Assembly: GCA_002633005.1 (NCBI GenBank) | Contig: NMRA01000260.1 | Span: 203,529 to 267,528 of the forward strand | Direction: 5' to 3' | DNA from: Phoronis australis | Taxonomy: Eukaryota; Phoronida; Phoronidae | Length of the DNA stretch: 64,000 nucleotides | Shown here: positions 14,193 to 24,800 of the stretch, in pieces | Layout: every line of letters begins with the position of its first letter | Numbering within the stretch: the first letter of the stretch is position 1 | Made by a program: the position numbers and the translations under genes | The notes under the pieces: model-generated | The model's input: the letters and a program-made list of their open reading frames with translations, nothing else | What the model was told of the DNA's origin: nothing | Databases searched by the model: none

Positions 14193-14412
14193 GGGGCCCG
14201 TTCCAAGAAGCTGACTTAAGTTCATTTTGACTTAGTTTAAGATTTGTCTCAACTTCCAAGCCTTTAAAACTTCCATATTTGGTAACTTAGACAAAAAATT
14301 AAGTCAAACTTAAGATCACTTTCAAGGAACGGACTTAAGAAAATTGAAATTTCATTTTGAATTTGACTTTTAAAGTTGTCTTTGCTAAGTCATTTTTCTT
14401 GGAACAGACCCC
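14193..14412. mobile_element. 220-bp MITE with GGGGCCCGTTCCAAGAA termini
   Basis: Left terminus GGGGCCCGTTCCAAGAA and right terminus (reverse complement GGGGTCTGTTCCAAGAA) match at 15 of 17 positions. The interior is AT-rich and non-coding, with repeated GACTTA/TAAGTC words. Related sequence occurs at 22371 and, more diverged, at 33654 and 34271. Confidence 0.7.
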
Positions 14413-15804
14413 TGCGTTGATAGCGTGTAGGTCAACTGCAGTAGGCCATGCTTTTCCTTGTCCGTCACCATGACCACGGCATGACTACAACCTTTACCTG
14501 GCTATATTTTCCAGGTGCTCGCAGGCACCTCAATACCATAACTTTTGTGACCTATGATCCAATGCGTCAACGAGTTAGGGCCTGTTCAGTGTTCTTCGTC
14601 GTTGGAGTTGATCTTACATACAGCAAACGGATTCACCTAAAAAGGTTCTCACCACACTGTCATTCATGTTCGTAATGGGCGTATTCCGAGTTGTTTTAGC
14701 GAGTCGGCATCGTAGCAAAATAAAGAAGCAAATACGTAGGCCTACTACCGATTACTAAAACATACAATCAACATTATAGAGAACAAACAGCTCTCCACTT
14801 GTGCTTTATCTACCTAGGTACCAAGAATTCAATGTATATGTTTATTTCGTGCAGCATGTTGATACCCCCTTCGCCTCGGCCTCCCTTCGTGTGGATCTGA
14901 TCCGTTTTGGATAACCTTCGTGAAGGTGGAATATAGATGCACAAAAACAAAGTGTTCTGCTCTAGTGACGTGTGAGAAGTGGTTATGGTGATCAAACCTT
15001 TTGTCCGCGCATTTATCACCTGGATTGTGGCTCAAGTTACATTCATAAAGTTGTAAAAGCATGTCTGTTGTATTCAGCTCATTTAAATACATTGATTGGC
15101 CTCGCACTTGACTGACCAATCAAGAACCCGAAGTCAGAGATCTCATTCCGGTCATACCTCTGAGAGAACATCTTCACGCTCAAAATTATTTCGAGCTCAA
15201 GGTCTATATGGTAATTTATGTACATACTGAACAGCCCATACGACCACAAGCTGCATGATATTAGTTCGCTATCTGTATGAGGGTCTGTGTGTAGCAGACT
15301 ATAAAAAGGTATTGCATTTTGATGGAAATGGTGTTAGTTTATTTACATTTCTCATTAAAAATTAACAAGTGTCATTTTGAAACAAATCGATTAAAAACAA
15401 ATCCAATTTATTTAACAATACAGATTTCATGGCGCAGTTGTCGTTCTTTGTAGATTACTGCACGATGTAAGGTGGCTCAAAACAATAATTATCATAAGTA
15501 TCACATATACTCGATTTTTCCATTTTTATTGTTGAAAATATGACAAAATACATTGTGCAAAATCTCGAGTTAGTTGCGTCGAGCTAGGAGTAACATTATA
15601 ATCCTAGGTTCAAGAAAAAGTCTGCTAGTTGTGTTTTCACTGTCCGATCGTAGACACAGACAACATTATAGTCTATGACTAGGCTTATGGCGTATATTAT
15701 TTTAAAACACCTTTAAGGTTTTCCACTGAACAGTTTTCAGACACTGACGGCTGTTGTTTTAACGTTAGTGCAACCAGGAAGACGTTGCCAGTAATGATCA
15801 AATG
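14413..15804. other. Intergenic, no gene recognised
   Basis: No domain, RNA gene or tandem repeat seen. Short open frames on both strands near 14.8-15.1 kb overlap and look like chance. Confidence 0.5.
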
Positions 15805-16887
15805 GCTAAATAACGATATAAAATAGTAAAACTAGTAAAACTAAAACGATGAGCCTCGGTACTAAAATATATTAAAATATTCCCACGTTTCGAGCTATGC
15901 GCTCTTTGTCAAGGGTGTGCTACAAACTGCCGAGTGTAGGCCTACATGTAGATGGATGTAAAATAAAATAGCACAGGAGACCACATGGTGACATAAAATA
16001 GACAACGTGACCAATATGAACAATATCGGACATAGCAACTATACCAGGGAAGGCCTACGCGTGTCGAGAGGGAGACCCAAACAGAGGTATACGCAGCTCC
16101 TATACTAGAGTTTATTCACTACAGACTTGTAGTTTGATAGAAACCCTATGTCTCTGTTTAGGCCTCTGGCGTGAGTGTTGAATTTGGCGATGAACTCGGC
16201 CTTGCACTTTCTCCGTGAGTAAATGTCCGGCAGCCCGCCTTTGACTACCGTTACATTGAGGTCACTGGTAGTATGGCCTGGGAGATTGAAATATTCCCCA
16301 CTCGCTGGTTCCCTGCGTGCCGCTAGGTGGTCGGCACGTTGGGAGCCAGCGAGTATTCCCCAGGGGACCGATCTGTTGTTGTGCAGGATCGTCTGCCTAT
16401 GGCAGTTCACTGACTCTCGTGGGTAACGGTTTACATGTCTCCCCGAAATACCAAGCATGAAGACATTTACCACATCTAATAAGATACACAATGCCCGCAC
16501 TCGATCACGAGAATTTGTTCCTGATCTCATGTGAGACACCACCGCGACTAATGATCGGCTCCCCAGCTGATATGTGAGTGTAAGTCAGGCACCTGGGTTT
16601 GTTACATCTCACAGAGCCAACCTCTTGGTGATCTATGTTAATGAACCTGCTTCTAACTAGCATATTCCTGAGATTGGGAGGCTGTCATAGACCGGCTACA
16701 TCCATTTACATGTACATGTACTCAACAGGCTGTAGCACACCCTTTACAAAGAGCGCATCGCTCGAAACGTGGGGTATATTTTAATATATTTTAGAACCGA
16801 CGGTCGTCGTTTTAGTTTTACTACTTTATATTTTTAACCGTCGGTAACTGCACGGCATTCCAGCATCTATTTGAGCTAAATAACGAT
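15805..16887 (-). mobile_element. Penelope-like retroelement remnant with inverted terminal repeats and 13-bp target duplication
   Basis: The direct repeat GCTAAATAACGAT lies at 15805-15817 and 16875-16887 and brackets the element. Inside are inverted terminal repeats of about 140 bp (15820-15960 against 16690-16840, diverged by roughly a tenth to a fifth). Between them, on the minus strand, is a broken GIY-YIG endonuclease region, the hallmark of Penelope-like elements. Each terminal repeat holds a CGAAACGT core preceded by a GAGC...GCTC hairpin and TTGACAAA or TTTACAAA. This looks like a decayed hammerhead ribozyme, and hammerheads are known from Penelope pseudo-LTRs. Reverse transcriptase is missing, so the copy is a short non-autonomous or deleted derivative. 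Confidence 0.8.
16105..16542 (-). pseudogene. Broken GIY-YIG endonuclease of a Penelope-like element
   Basis: This 145-codon frame supplies the C-terminal half of the domain: FNLPGHTTSDLNVTV, then a KAEFIAKFNT stretch with the expected catalytic glutamate, then GLN. The N-terminal half lies in another frame between about 16545 and 16390: SHEIRNKFS, a TGA stop, then GIVYLIRCGKC and YFGET, which are the GIY and YIG motifs. At least one stop and one frameshift therefore break the domain. No reverse-transcriptase motif can be seen up- or downstream within the inverted repeats. Confidence 0.75.
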
Positions 16888-17993
16888 TTGGGGTATTTTT
16901 CAGTACAGCATCGTGACTCCGACTAAAAACAAAAGTGTTGATGCCATCAGAAAGAAACGTCAGTTTGCACAGAATGTGATCATTTTTTTATGTTTTATAA
17001 CAAGCAATAATGGCGTACTTACGAACACTATGGGAAATTTCTGCTGCAGTTCAGGGGCACACCACTAGATGGTGCTACAGTCCAAAAATCTCACGAACAC
17101 TAGCTTGTACCTGGCGAAGATCAAATGGTGCCGGCGCAATCTCATAATATATTTCTGTGTCAAGTTTCAATGAAATCTGTCGATCACTTCTTTAGATATA
17201 TCCAGGCCCGTCGGAAGGTAAAAATTATTGGGGGGCACAAACCAATTCGCCGACTTCTCCAACGTACCTCCTTCCTATCGCCCCCCCCCTCCCCTCGTTA
17301 TCTGGAAGTCACGATGTTTGTACCGACCCCCAACGTCCGCCATAGGTGCAGCCATCAGGATTTGAGTAACCGTGAACCAACAAAGTTTCAAGGAGAGCAA
17401 GAATGGGTCTAGGGCCACCGTGCTCAGCTATGATTCACTTGAGACAGGTGGTTTAACTCGCTGCGCTGGCTCTAAGGTCAAGATTCGTTTTATTATGATC
17501 AGATTTTGGGAAAACTTCATTTTATCATGGCCATTCCTTGAAGGAATTTTTTAGAAAGTTGAGGTCCCGAGGTCCCTGAGTGCCCTTGTGGCCGTTTCAA
17601 AATCCCTTGATGAAACACAGCCGGTGGTCCAATTTCTTGTGACAGGGGAAAATGATACAGAGTGTGTCCCAAAAAAGTACACACTTCAACGCCTGGAGTT
17701 TAAATTCAGCTCCCGTGGATCACTGAGATTCTGCGCATTGCGACTGCATAGTTACTCCTTATTTTTATCGTGGTGCGTCACTCAAGGCGTGCTCCGAATG
17801 TATAGTATGCACAGGAAAAAGCAAATGATTCAGTTTTGAAGAAAATTCATTGCGCAATAGTATTTGAAACTAAAAACATGAAGGAAGTGCAAAGAGAACC
17901 TTTCCAAGTTGATGAGCAGCAAGTTTAAGTTATTTATTTAAGTACTTTAACTTCTTCGATGAACTGTTTGTGGAATTAAACCCACTAATCCAT
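16888..17993. other. Intergenic; one diverged array-type repeat unit
   Basis: Around 17050-17210 a single unit resembles the approximately 140-bp units of the large arrays further right (CCACTAGATGGTGC, later TCAATGAAATCTG). A poly-C run lies at about 17281-17291. No gene recognised. Confidence 0.45.
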
Positions 17994-18290
17994 CTATTTC
18001 CCTAAGTCAATAAACAGTTTATTGTCATTTGAAATGTGAGAAAATTTTGAGACACTTTGTAGAGCTGTCCGACATTCATTAATATCTTTGAGACGTCTTT
18101 CAGATAGACAAATCAAATCGTTTAGTGTACTTTTATATTTGGGGATCTGATGATAGATCGAATTTTCCAAATGTCTGCTTGCAACTAAGTTCGTTGAAGC
18201 ATTGTCATTTCTTACAAGATTAGCTTCTAATTGTAAAAAAATCATCAGCCAATCAGCTCATTTTCGTAATTCAGAAACCAACAATCGAAT
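17994..18290 (-). pseudogene. Coding-like fragment, first copy of a tandem duplication
   Basis: The minus-strand frame at 17994-18245 (about 80 codons) is rich in charged and polar residues (HLENSIYHQIPKYKS, LSERRLKDINEC) and is preceded by a possible 3' splice site (poly-pyrimidine then ATTAG at about 18230). I do not recognise the family. A diverged second copy lies at 18375-18660 with stops in the same frame. This could be a duplicated exon of an unknown gene, a pseudogene or a repeat; there is no clear gene model around it. Confidence 0.3.
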
Positions 18291-18374
18291 CCATGAACAA
18301 TACGTTTACCTTGATTTAATGACTGAATTCCTTTTTGATCCTCTGTTAGTGAGTTTAAACGACAAATCTTGTAC

Positions 18375-18660
18375 CGAAGTCAAAAAAGCAATGAATTTAT
18401 TGTCATTTGAATTGTGAGGAATTTTTTGTGAATTGTAGAAATTTCATCTAGGCAAGCAGCGTCCAAGTGCACTTAACTATTTGGGTATCTGATTATAGAG
18501 TTTTTTTCCATATTCAGGCTTCAACTAAATTCACTGAAACAACATCATTTCTTAAAATATTAGGTCGATCCTAATTGTCAAAAATCATCTATTAACCTGT
18601 CGATACACAAACATGTAAATCAGAAACTAACGTATTTGTTTATCAAAACGGAATATTATA
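18375..18660 (-). repeat. Diverged second copy of the 18.0-kb segment
   Basis: It shares TTTATTGTCATTTGAA, GGGTATCTGAT and AACATCATTTCTTA-like words in the same order as 18010-18290, about 370 bp away. The coding-like frame is not kept in this copy. Confidence 0.6.
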
Positions 18661-20930
18661 AGCAATTTCCGTAGGCATGGTCGCAGATTTTTGACGGGTA
18701 ACCCCGCGGGGAACTTGGGAGCTGGGGCATTCATATTAAGGAGTATTTTTGCTCATTTCCGAGGTAATTATAACGGTTCACGAGTTTAACTTGAAATCCA
18801 GAAAATCCGCTCAATTAGTGAGCTTTACGTTCTTCAAAATTCCAACTTTTTGATGGTGGCCAATCCTATTGTATTTTTTACATTTTTGGTTGTTTGGGTC
18901 GAATGTTTTGATATTATTGTGCTGTGCACGGTTGTTTTGGGTGAATTTGGAATCCCAACTTTCCCTCGTGAATACTTAGCAGTGTCGAATTTACATGTAT
19001 AGAGGATACCCGAACCGCCCCACTAAGAGGGGGTGCCGTCTGAAATGGGACACCTAAGATGAAAGGCTACACATCATTAAGCACGGAAAAGAGTGGCAGT
19101 TCATTTCATTGTCGGGTGAGCTAGCAAGAAGTGACTTTCCTCAGCATGAAAGCCAGTTGTACGATTTCACAAAAAACAGGAAAATATAAATGATTCCAAC
19201 ACTGGGCCCTCTCTTCGTGAGCGGCCCCTTAAGAATTTGCCAATCAAAATACGAAAAGGGTGGCCACTTGAATGTTATCGATGGTCCTCTTCAAGAGCTG
19301 GGCCCCTACATATGAAAAGATCTGTATATTCAAAAGTCAGGAAATGCGAAGAAATTGTTGTTATCTGCCAGGTCATCAATTTTCTCAAATGATACACGAT
19401 TTAGAGAAAGAAAAGCACGAAAAAACAGAGCGACAGTTGTCTTTGATATCCTTTGCTAGAGGAAGGCCTCTGGAAAATACAATTTTGCATTAATGAATTG
19501 GCAAAACTGTCTTATTGAATTTGAAAATTCAGTGATTTAATATGCTCCGCTTTCCGAATTTTCTCTATTTTTCGAAATACATGTATGAATGATTAAGTGC
19601 ACGGTTTCAAGTGCGTTTAGAGGACTATCTGATGAATTGACAGCACTAGAAATGTCCTTCTGAGACGCAATCGACAACGCGGTGGGGAGCATCCATGAGG
19701 GGGGAATAACGTGCGTGAGTGAAGAATTTTATGCTCGCCTGAGTGGCACCCGGGCACGGTAAATGAAATCTATATGCTTTGCTTTTTCAGTATATGCAAT
19801 TAGGCAGATAAAGTAATGGTGTGCAGGCCAGGAATATGTGTGGGAGCTGGGCTGCTCTGTTTGCGGACAAACAGTGCCAACCGACATACATGTAGACCTA
19901 GGGCCGGGGATAGTCGAGAAAAGAAAGACTACGAATACGGAAGAAAATTCAAGAGAACCTTTGACAACTCAGTATCAGTGCATGGTTTACCCTTTGAGGG
20001 CCTTGGCCAAGACGTTGTTAGGGTCTCCGTTTTTGCTGCATACATGTAGGTCGTCTAAATCGCACAGAGACCAGCTCCCGAAGAACAAATCGGCTCCCGC
20101 ACTTTGTTTCCTGGCGTGCAAAACCCCTAAATTAGGGCCCTTCTGTACCCTTGCACGCCGTTCCCTTCTTTTGCGCCACCTAGATTAATTTGATATAAAA
20201 AGCCCGTCCCCAAGAGCTAGTGCCGGTTCTATTTGCCCCTAACCACACCACCCCCGATTGTTCGATCGCCGCCCCCTAGTCAGTGGCATAGCGAGGACTT
20301 TCGACGCTAATGATTAAAACAGGAAATCAAAGTCCTCCATTAATTCATCACTGTTGGTAAACACCATTGTAATTACGGCGTTGACAATGAGTTAAATTCT
20401 GTATATATCCCGTTGGTTTCATAATTTACACAGCACTGCTGGAGTTTGCAAAAGATGGCATTCATGACAGATGGAGGGAGGGGTAGTCACTCGTGGTGAT
20501 AACTCATCAGCGTGCTTTACTAGTATACCTCCATGACAGAACAAGTAGTTATAGGGCGAGACTGCACTGTTTACTATCACTGTATCAGACTCCATTAACG
20601 TACACACTTGATATTAAAACATTTTCCGATTCCAAAAATCAACCCTGTCGGAAAGTGTCGCACTGAATAAAAAGCTACCAATCACTACAAGTAACACGTG
20701 ACTAGATGATTTAGAAAATAGTAGTTTCAAGTATGTACGTAAACAGAGTCCAATTGTAAACAAGACAAGTTTTCTGAAATATTCGCAGTGGTCTAATGAA
20801 AAATCGAGCATTTCCAACAGTGATGAATCAATGTATTGCCACTTACGCGTAGCTATTCTACATGAAGGAAAGTATACATATTAAACAAAACACGAGCACT
20901 AGCAAGTGAACAGCCCTTCTGAAATATCTG
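18661..20930. other. Intergenic, no gene recognised
   Basis: Short frames only. GGGCCC-containing words at about 19205 and 19300 resemble those at about 2100-2250 and suggest a dispersed repeat with undefined ends. Confidence 0.5.
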
Positions 20931-20933
20931 AGT

Positions 20934-20949
20934 GGCCCTTAAAAGGGCC
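20934..20949 (-). terminator. Histone mRNA 3' stem-loop
   Basis: The minus strand reads GGCCCTTTTAAGGGCC then ACTCA: a 6-bp stem, a 4-nt loop TTTA and the short flank typical of replication-dependent histone mRNAs. It lies about 29 nt downstream of the H2A.X stop codon. A weak purine-rich AGAAGGG about 15 nt further may serve as the downstream element. This is the binding site for SLBP in 3' processing without polyadenylation. Confidence 0.93.
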
Positions 20950-20978
20950 GTTGTTATAGAGACGAACGTTGTTTTGGT

Positions 20979-21377
20979 CTAATATTCCTGGCTTTGGCTA
21001 CTCTTTCCCTTGGCTGACGAGCTCTTCTTGGGCAGCAGAACAGCTTGAATGTTAGGCAGAACACCACCCTGGGCGATAGTAACACCAGACAGCAATTTGT
21101 TCAACTCTTCGTCGTTGCGTACAGCAAGTTGAAGATGACGAGGGATGATCCTGCTTTTCTTGTTGTCACGTGCAGCGTTTCCCGCCAATTCCAAGATTTC
21201 AGCGGCCAGGTACTCCATCACTGCAGCTAGGTAAACGGGAGCTCCGGAACCTATGCGCTCAGAATAGTTGCCCTTACGGAGGAGTCGATGAATTCTACCA
21301 ACTGGAAACTGAAGTCCCGCGCGTGACGAACGCGTCTTCGCCTTAGCCTTTACTTTTCCCTTACCACGACCAGACAT
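20979..21377 (-). CDS. H2AX: Histone H2A.X
   Basis: This is an intronless 132-residue core histone that pairs with H2B in the nucleosome. The N-terminus is MSGRGKGK; the histone fold carries [19 protein letters not shown]. The acidic patch is intact ([10 protein letters not shown] and RNDEELNKL). The C-terminus ends QSQEY: the SQ-E-aromatic motif (Ser129) that ATM-family kinases phosphorylate at DNA breaks, which makes this H2A.X rather than canonical H2A. A second SQ lies just before it (Ser127-Gln128). The start is fixed by the conserved MSGRGK. The gene has replication-dependent features on both sides (TATA box, CCAAT boxes, 3' stem-loop). It is divergent from DPAGT1, with 308 bp between start codons. 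H2A.Z is excluded by the canonical N-terminus, docking domain and lack of the Z-specific tail. Confidence 0.97.
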   Translation of the reverse strand: MSGRGKGKVKAKAKTRSSRAGLQFPVGRIHRLLRKGNYSERIGSGAPVYLAAVMEYLAAEILELAGNAARDNKKSRIIPRHLQLAVRNDEELNKLLSGVTIAQGGVLPNIQAVLLPKKSSSAKGKSSQSQEY

Positions 21378-21441
21378 CTTGAAATAACTCCCTCAAACAA
21401 CAGCACGTAAGCTTCTTGCTGTAAATTTCCGCCTGAACGTA

Positions 21442-21448
21442 TTTTATA
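21442..21448 (-). promoter_or_regulatory. TATA box of H2A.X
   Basis: TATAAAA on the minus strand, about 65 bp upstream of the H2A.X ATG. This would place the transcription start near 21412 and leave a leader of about 35 nt, as is usual for histone genes. Confidence 0.75.
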
Positions 21449-21459
21449 CGTCCCGCGCT

Positions 21460-21465
21460 CACGTG
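21460..21465. promoter_or_regulatory. E-box CACGTG in the shared promoter
   Basis: A palindromic CACGTG between the TATA box and the CCAAT boxes. USF/MYC-type factors bind such sites; use here is inferred from position only. Confidence 0.4.
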
Positions 21466-21494
21466 GTAGGATCCCAGGTTTTGCTATTAGTCAG

Positions 21495-21530
21495 CCAATA
21501 AGCGACCGAATTCTAAAACTATCATCCAAT
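21495..21530. promoter_or_regulatory. Two CCAAT boxes in the divergent promoter
   Basis: CCAAT occurs at 21495-21499 and 21526-21530 on the plus strand (ATTGG read towards H2A.X), 50-85 bp beyond the TATA box. NF-Y sites at this spacing are typical of H2A promoters and of divergent promoters. They lie between the two genes and could serve both. Confidence 0.65.
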
Positions 21531-21619
21531 GGGATTCATATATTTTTTGCTTTCTTTCACGTCCGTGTTTTTGTGTTCTCGAAAGGTCACGATAAAGTGA
21601 CAAGTGTACGAGATTCAAC

Positions 21620-21637
21620 ATGGCGATTCCCATTTAG
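21620..21637 (+). promoter_or_regulatory. ATGGCG motif and five-codon upstream ORF before DPAGT1
   Basis: CAACATGGCG resembles a YY1 initiator site (AANATGGCGGC). If transcription starts upstream of it, the ATG opens a five-codon frame (MAIPI, stop TAG) that ends 48 nt before the DPAGT1 start, so it could damp translation. Whether it is in the mRNA is unknown. Confidence 0.35.
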
Positions 21638-21685
21638 CTTCACACTGTGGATTACGAAATCGTTTACTTTATTGAGAAAATAACC

Positions 21686-21846
21686 ATGTCAGAACGAGAA
21701 AGATCAAATTTCCCTTTACTTGTGAATGCTGTGTTTTCAGCAGTGGCATTTCTCATCACATTTAGAGTAATACCATGCTTCCGAGACATGTTTATAAGTG
21801 CAAACTTATTTGGAATTGATCTCAACAAGAAGTCGAAGGAGAAAGT
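21686..21846 (+). CDS. DPAGT1: DPAGT1 coding exon 1
   Basis: Encodes residues 1-53 plus two bases: first membrane segment ([15 protein letters not shown]) and the DLNK substrate-binding motif. The donor GTAAGT follows AAAGT, phase 2. Confidence 0.93.
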
Positions 21847-24800
21847 GTAAGTCAGAGGCTTGATAGTGACCACCGTCTCTAGCCGACTAGAGACGGTGTA
21901 GCTTCCATAGAAGCTTCATACACCGGAAGCTTTTCCACAAATTATGCTTCACACTGACTAAAACATTGAAGTCCTGTTGTTATAAATACTTTTTGCGCAT
22001 AGAGGGACACCTTTACGAGGCCATCGGATGTATTTTATTCCTTCCAACTCGAAGAAATTCTCCATTAATTCGCCATTTTTAACACTGCACGCAGCAGCTG
22101 GTATGTCGTCATATCCCCTGGCATGTGCAGTGTAAAAATGGCCAGTTATCAATTTTGGGAACTGAACGAGGGACTGCTCGAAAAAAATTTGATAGGGGGA
22201 TTATTTCTTCGAGTTGGAAGGAATTAAAAAGGTTTCCTCCTATAAGCAAAAGGTATTTATAACAAGGTGACTTGGATGTTTTAGTCAGTGAGGCATCATT
22301 CGCCGAAAATTTTGCAGCGTATGAAGCTCCAATACCAGCTACCACCGTCCTGTGGTTACTGTCTTGTCAGAGGCCCATTCCAAGAAATCTGACTTCGCTA
22401 AGATAAATCTTAAATTTGAGTCAATTTTAAACTAAAACTTCAATTTGTCTTCAGTCGGTTGCAGAAAAGTGATGTTCAGTTTAACATAATTTTTTTGTCT
22501 TAAGTTCGATTAATTTACCGGATGTGGAAGTCGATGAGACAAATCTTAGACTTAAAGTGTAAATTGCAAGGTCTAAGTATGTTAAATTGTAATAATATTT
22601 TCAAGATATTGTTTGTTGGATATATCTTCTTCCAATTATCATGTTATTGTGTCTGTAGTTACGTTAAAAAGCGAAAATTAAAAAAAATCCGCGAAAAGTT
22701 GACCTTTGACACCGTGACATGGTGTTGGGGAACACAAACTAGATCAANGTGTTTGCCTGCAAGATCCCCCCCCCCCCAAAGTTTTCTTGACATAACATGG
22801 AGGAACAATGCGCAGCATTTCACCCTTTTCCAATTTTTTTAGAACTGATCATTTGACCACTTTTCTACGAAATTGTCTGAAGTGATACGCTTTTCACAAA
22901 TTTGGACCTCAAAAACTTCCTTTTTCGCAGATTCTTGCTAGCAGGGTTACCATAGGATCGAATTTGAACCCTTGGGTCTGTAGCTCAGGTCTAGGATTGA
23001 CGAATCTCTGTCAGTTTGAATTATGAAAAGCGTCGCTCTGCAGAATATGGGCGTCGGTAGATTTATTCAGCTTTTTACCGCCAGGTGACTCCTTCCATTC
23101 AGCATGGCGGTATCACTACTGGGAAATCGTGCGAGCAGAAATTTGATTATAAATTCTAAGAAAAGGGAGTAGGAGATATTTTCATGTATTTTTAGAAAGA
23201 TAATGTTGCGAGGAATCGTACGATAGCAAAATCGTGTGTAGGTCAATGTCGTCATATTGTAAACAATTACCATACCATACTTGCCTGATAATATCGGCAA
23301 ATTATTCTTGTCAAAATTACCTGTTCTTGTGGAGCTTGAACAAGTGATTAGCAGAGGCATCCCAATAGTTCATCCAGAGTTGCAAAGTGAGCAGTCGTGG
23401 CCTGCACTGCAATCATGGTATGCACTTTTCAAGTCTAGTTGTTGTATCAGACATACATACAATAAGATACACACATGCACTGCTTGAAGAAAGTATGAAA
23501 CACCAAGGCATTCATTCGTAAGGCACATCACTATCATTTTTATTTATTTGTTCCAATAACTAACATTGCTCAAGGCATTATGCAGGCGACCCTTTTGTAA
23601 ATTGACACAATTTGCTTTGACATTTAGTTCTGTCTTATATTTCAGCCCGGAGTCTCAAGGAGTGATATGTGGTGCCATCTATCTCATCGTTATGTTCCTA
23701 TTTATTCCCGTTCCCTTTTACCGTCATTTCACTGAGAATGGCGTGGACAACTTTCCACATCATGAGGTAATTTTATTGAAAGAGTGCGGCCGAGCATCTG
23801 AACTCTGATACATTTATTTGCAATGCACGCTGACAAATCTCCCTCTGATCTTGTTAACTGTTGATTTTCCAAGTGGCTCCTATCCAGACAAAGTTATTGT
23901 GAATGTGAAGTGACTGTTACTATACTGACAGACTTCTCTGGTTTGTACTTAAGCATAAACTAGTTTAGTCTGCATATGCTCAATGCAAATTGTCAGCCAT
24001 CTTCCACTCAAGCTGTGACTAATGGTATTGGCCTTGATGGCACTATTAACTAGCGGCGCCTGGTGTAATGGCATGTTTTACTTACGGCAAGTATGTCGTC
24101 TGCTCATTAACAGGAAGCTGAGAGGAGCATCGGAAGAGAGTGACCCCTCTGGAAATCATAATGTTGGAGTTGCAAATCTATTGTCTATGATTTATGATTT
24201 AACTTACTACGTTAATGCCCAGATGTACATCATGTCTCATGTTCAAAATTTGGTGTTGAGTTGGTCTATTCGCAACATCTTCGTCCTTGCTTCACCGATT
24301 AAGTAAGAGGATGTTTATAGTGTGTTATTGAAAAACTTGGAATATCTTCCTGTACTGCTCAATGCTTTATGCTAATTTTGCCATATAATACAAAACGTTT
24401 GCTTTAAACATGACACCAATTGAACCAATTTGCTTTGGAATTGCCAATAGAGAGAAGTTATGAAGCTAAATTCACTTCAGTGGTATTTCATGTGTTGAGG
24501 AAATGAGTGCTGAAAAAACTCTGGAATATGTCAAGTTGCATAGATTAAATGCGTATTGTCTGCTGTTGCTGACATGTGACCCAGGTGAAGCCAAGTGGCC
24601 ATCTATATAAGGGTGAAGCCAAGTGGCCATCTATATAAGGGTGAAGCCAAGTGGCCATCTATATAAGGTAATGCTTTTGACAGGCATCGAAGATGAGGAT
24701 TTGAACTTGAACAGATAGACAAAAGTATAATCTTTGCTTCTAGCAGGAGCCAGTGTTATTGAAATTAGGAGAGGGTGCTCTACAGAAAATTGTTATTCAT

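Larger units (their letters stand above)
21847..23645 (+). other. DPAGT1 intron 1
   Basis: 1799 bp. It holds a foldback element (about 21871-22350), a partial MITE (22371 to about 22560), an undetermined base at 22748 beside a poly-C run, and a coding-like open stretch at 23281-23420 ending at a GT (not joined to DPAGT1). Confidence 0.85.

Noticed and set aside
20979-21377. H2A.Z or canonical H2A as the identity of the histone
   Set aside because: The C-terminal SQEY and canonical H2A core exclude H2A.Z, and canonical H2A lacks the SQ-E-aromatic ending.
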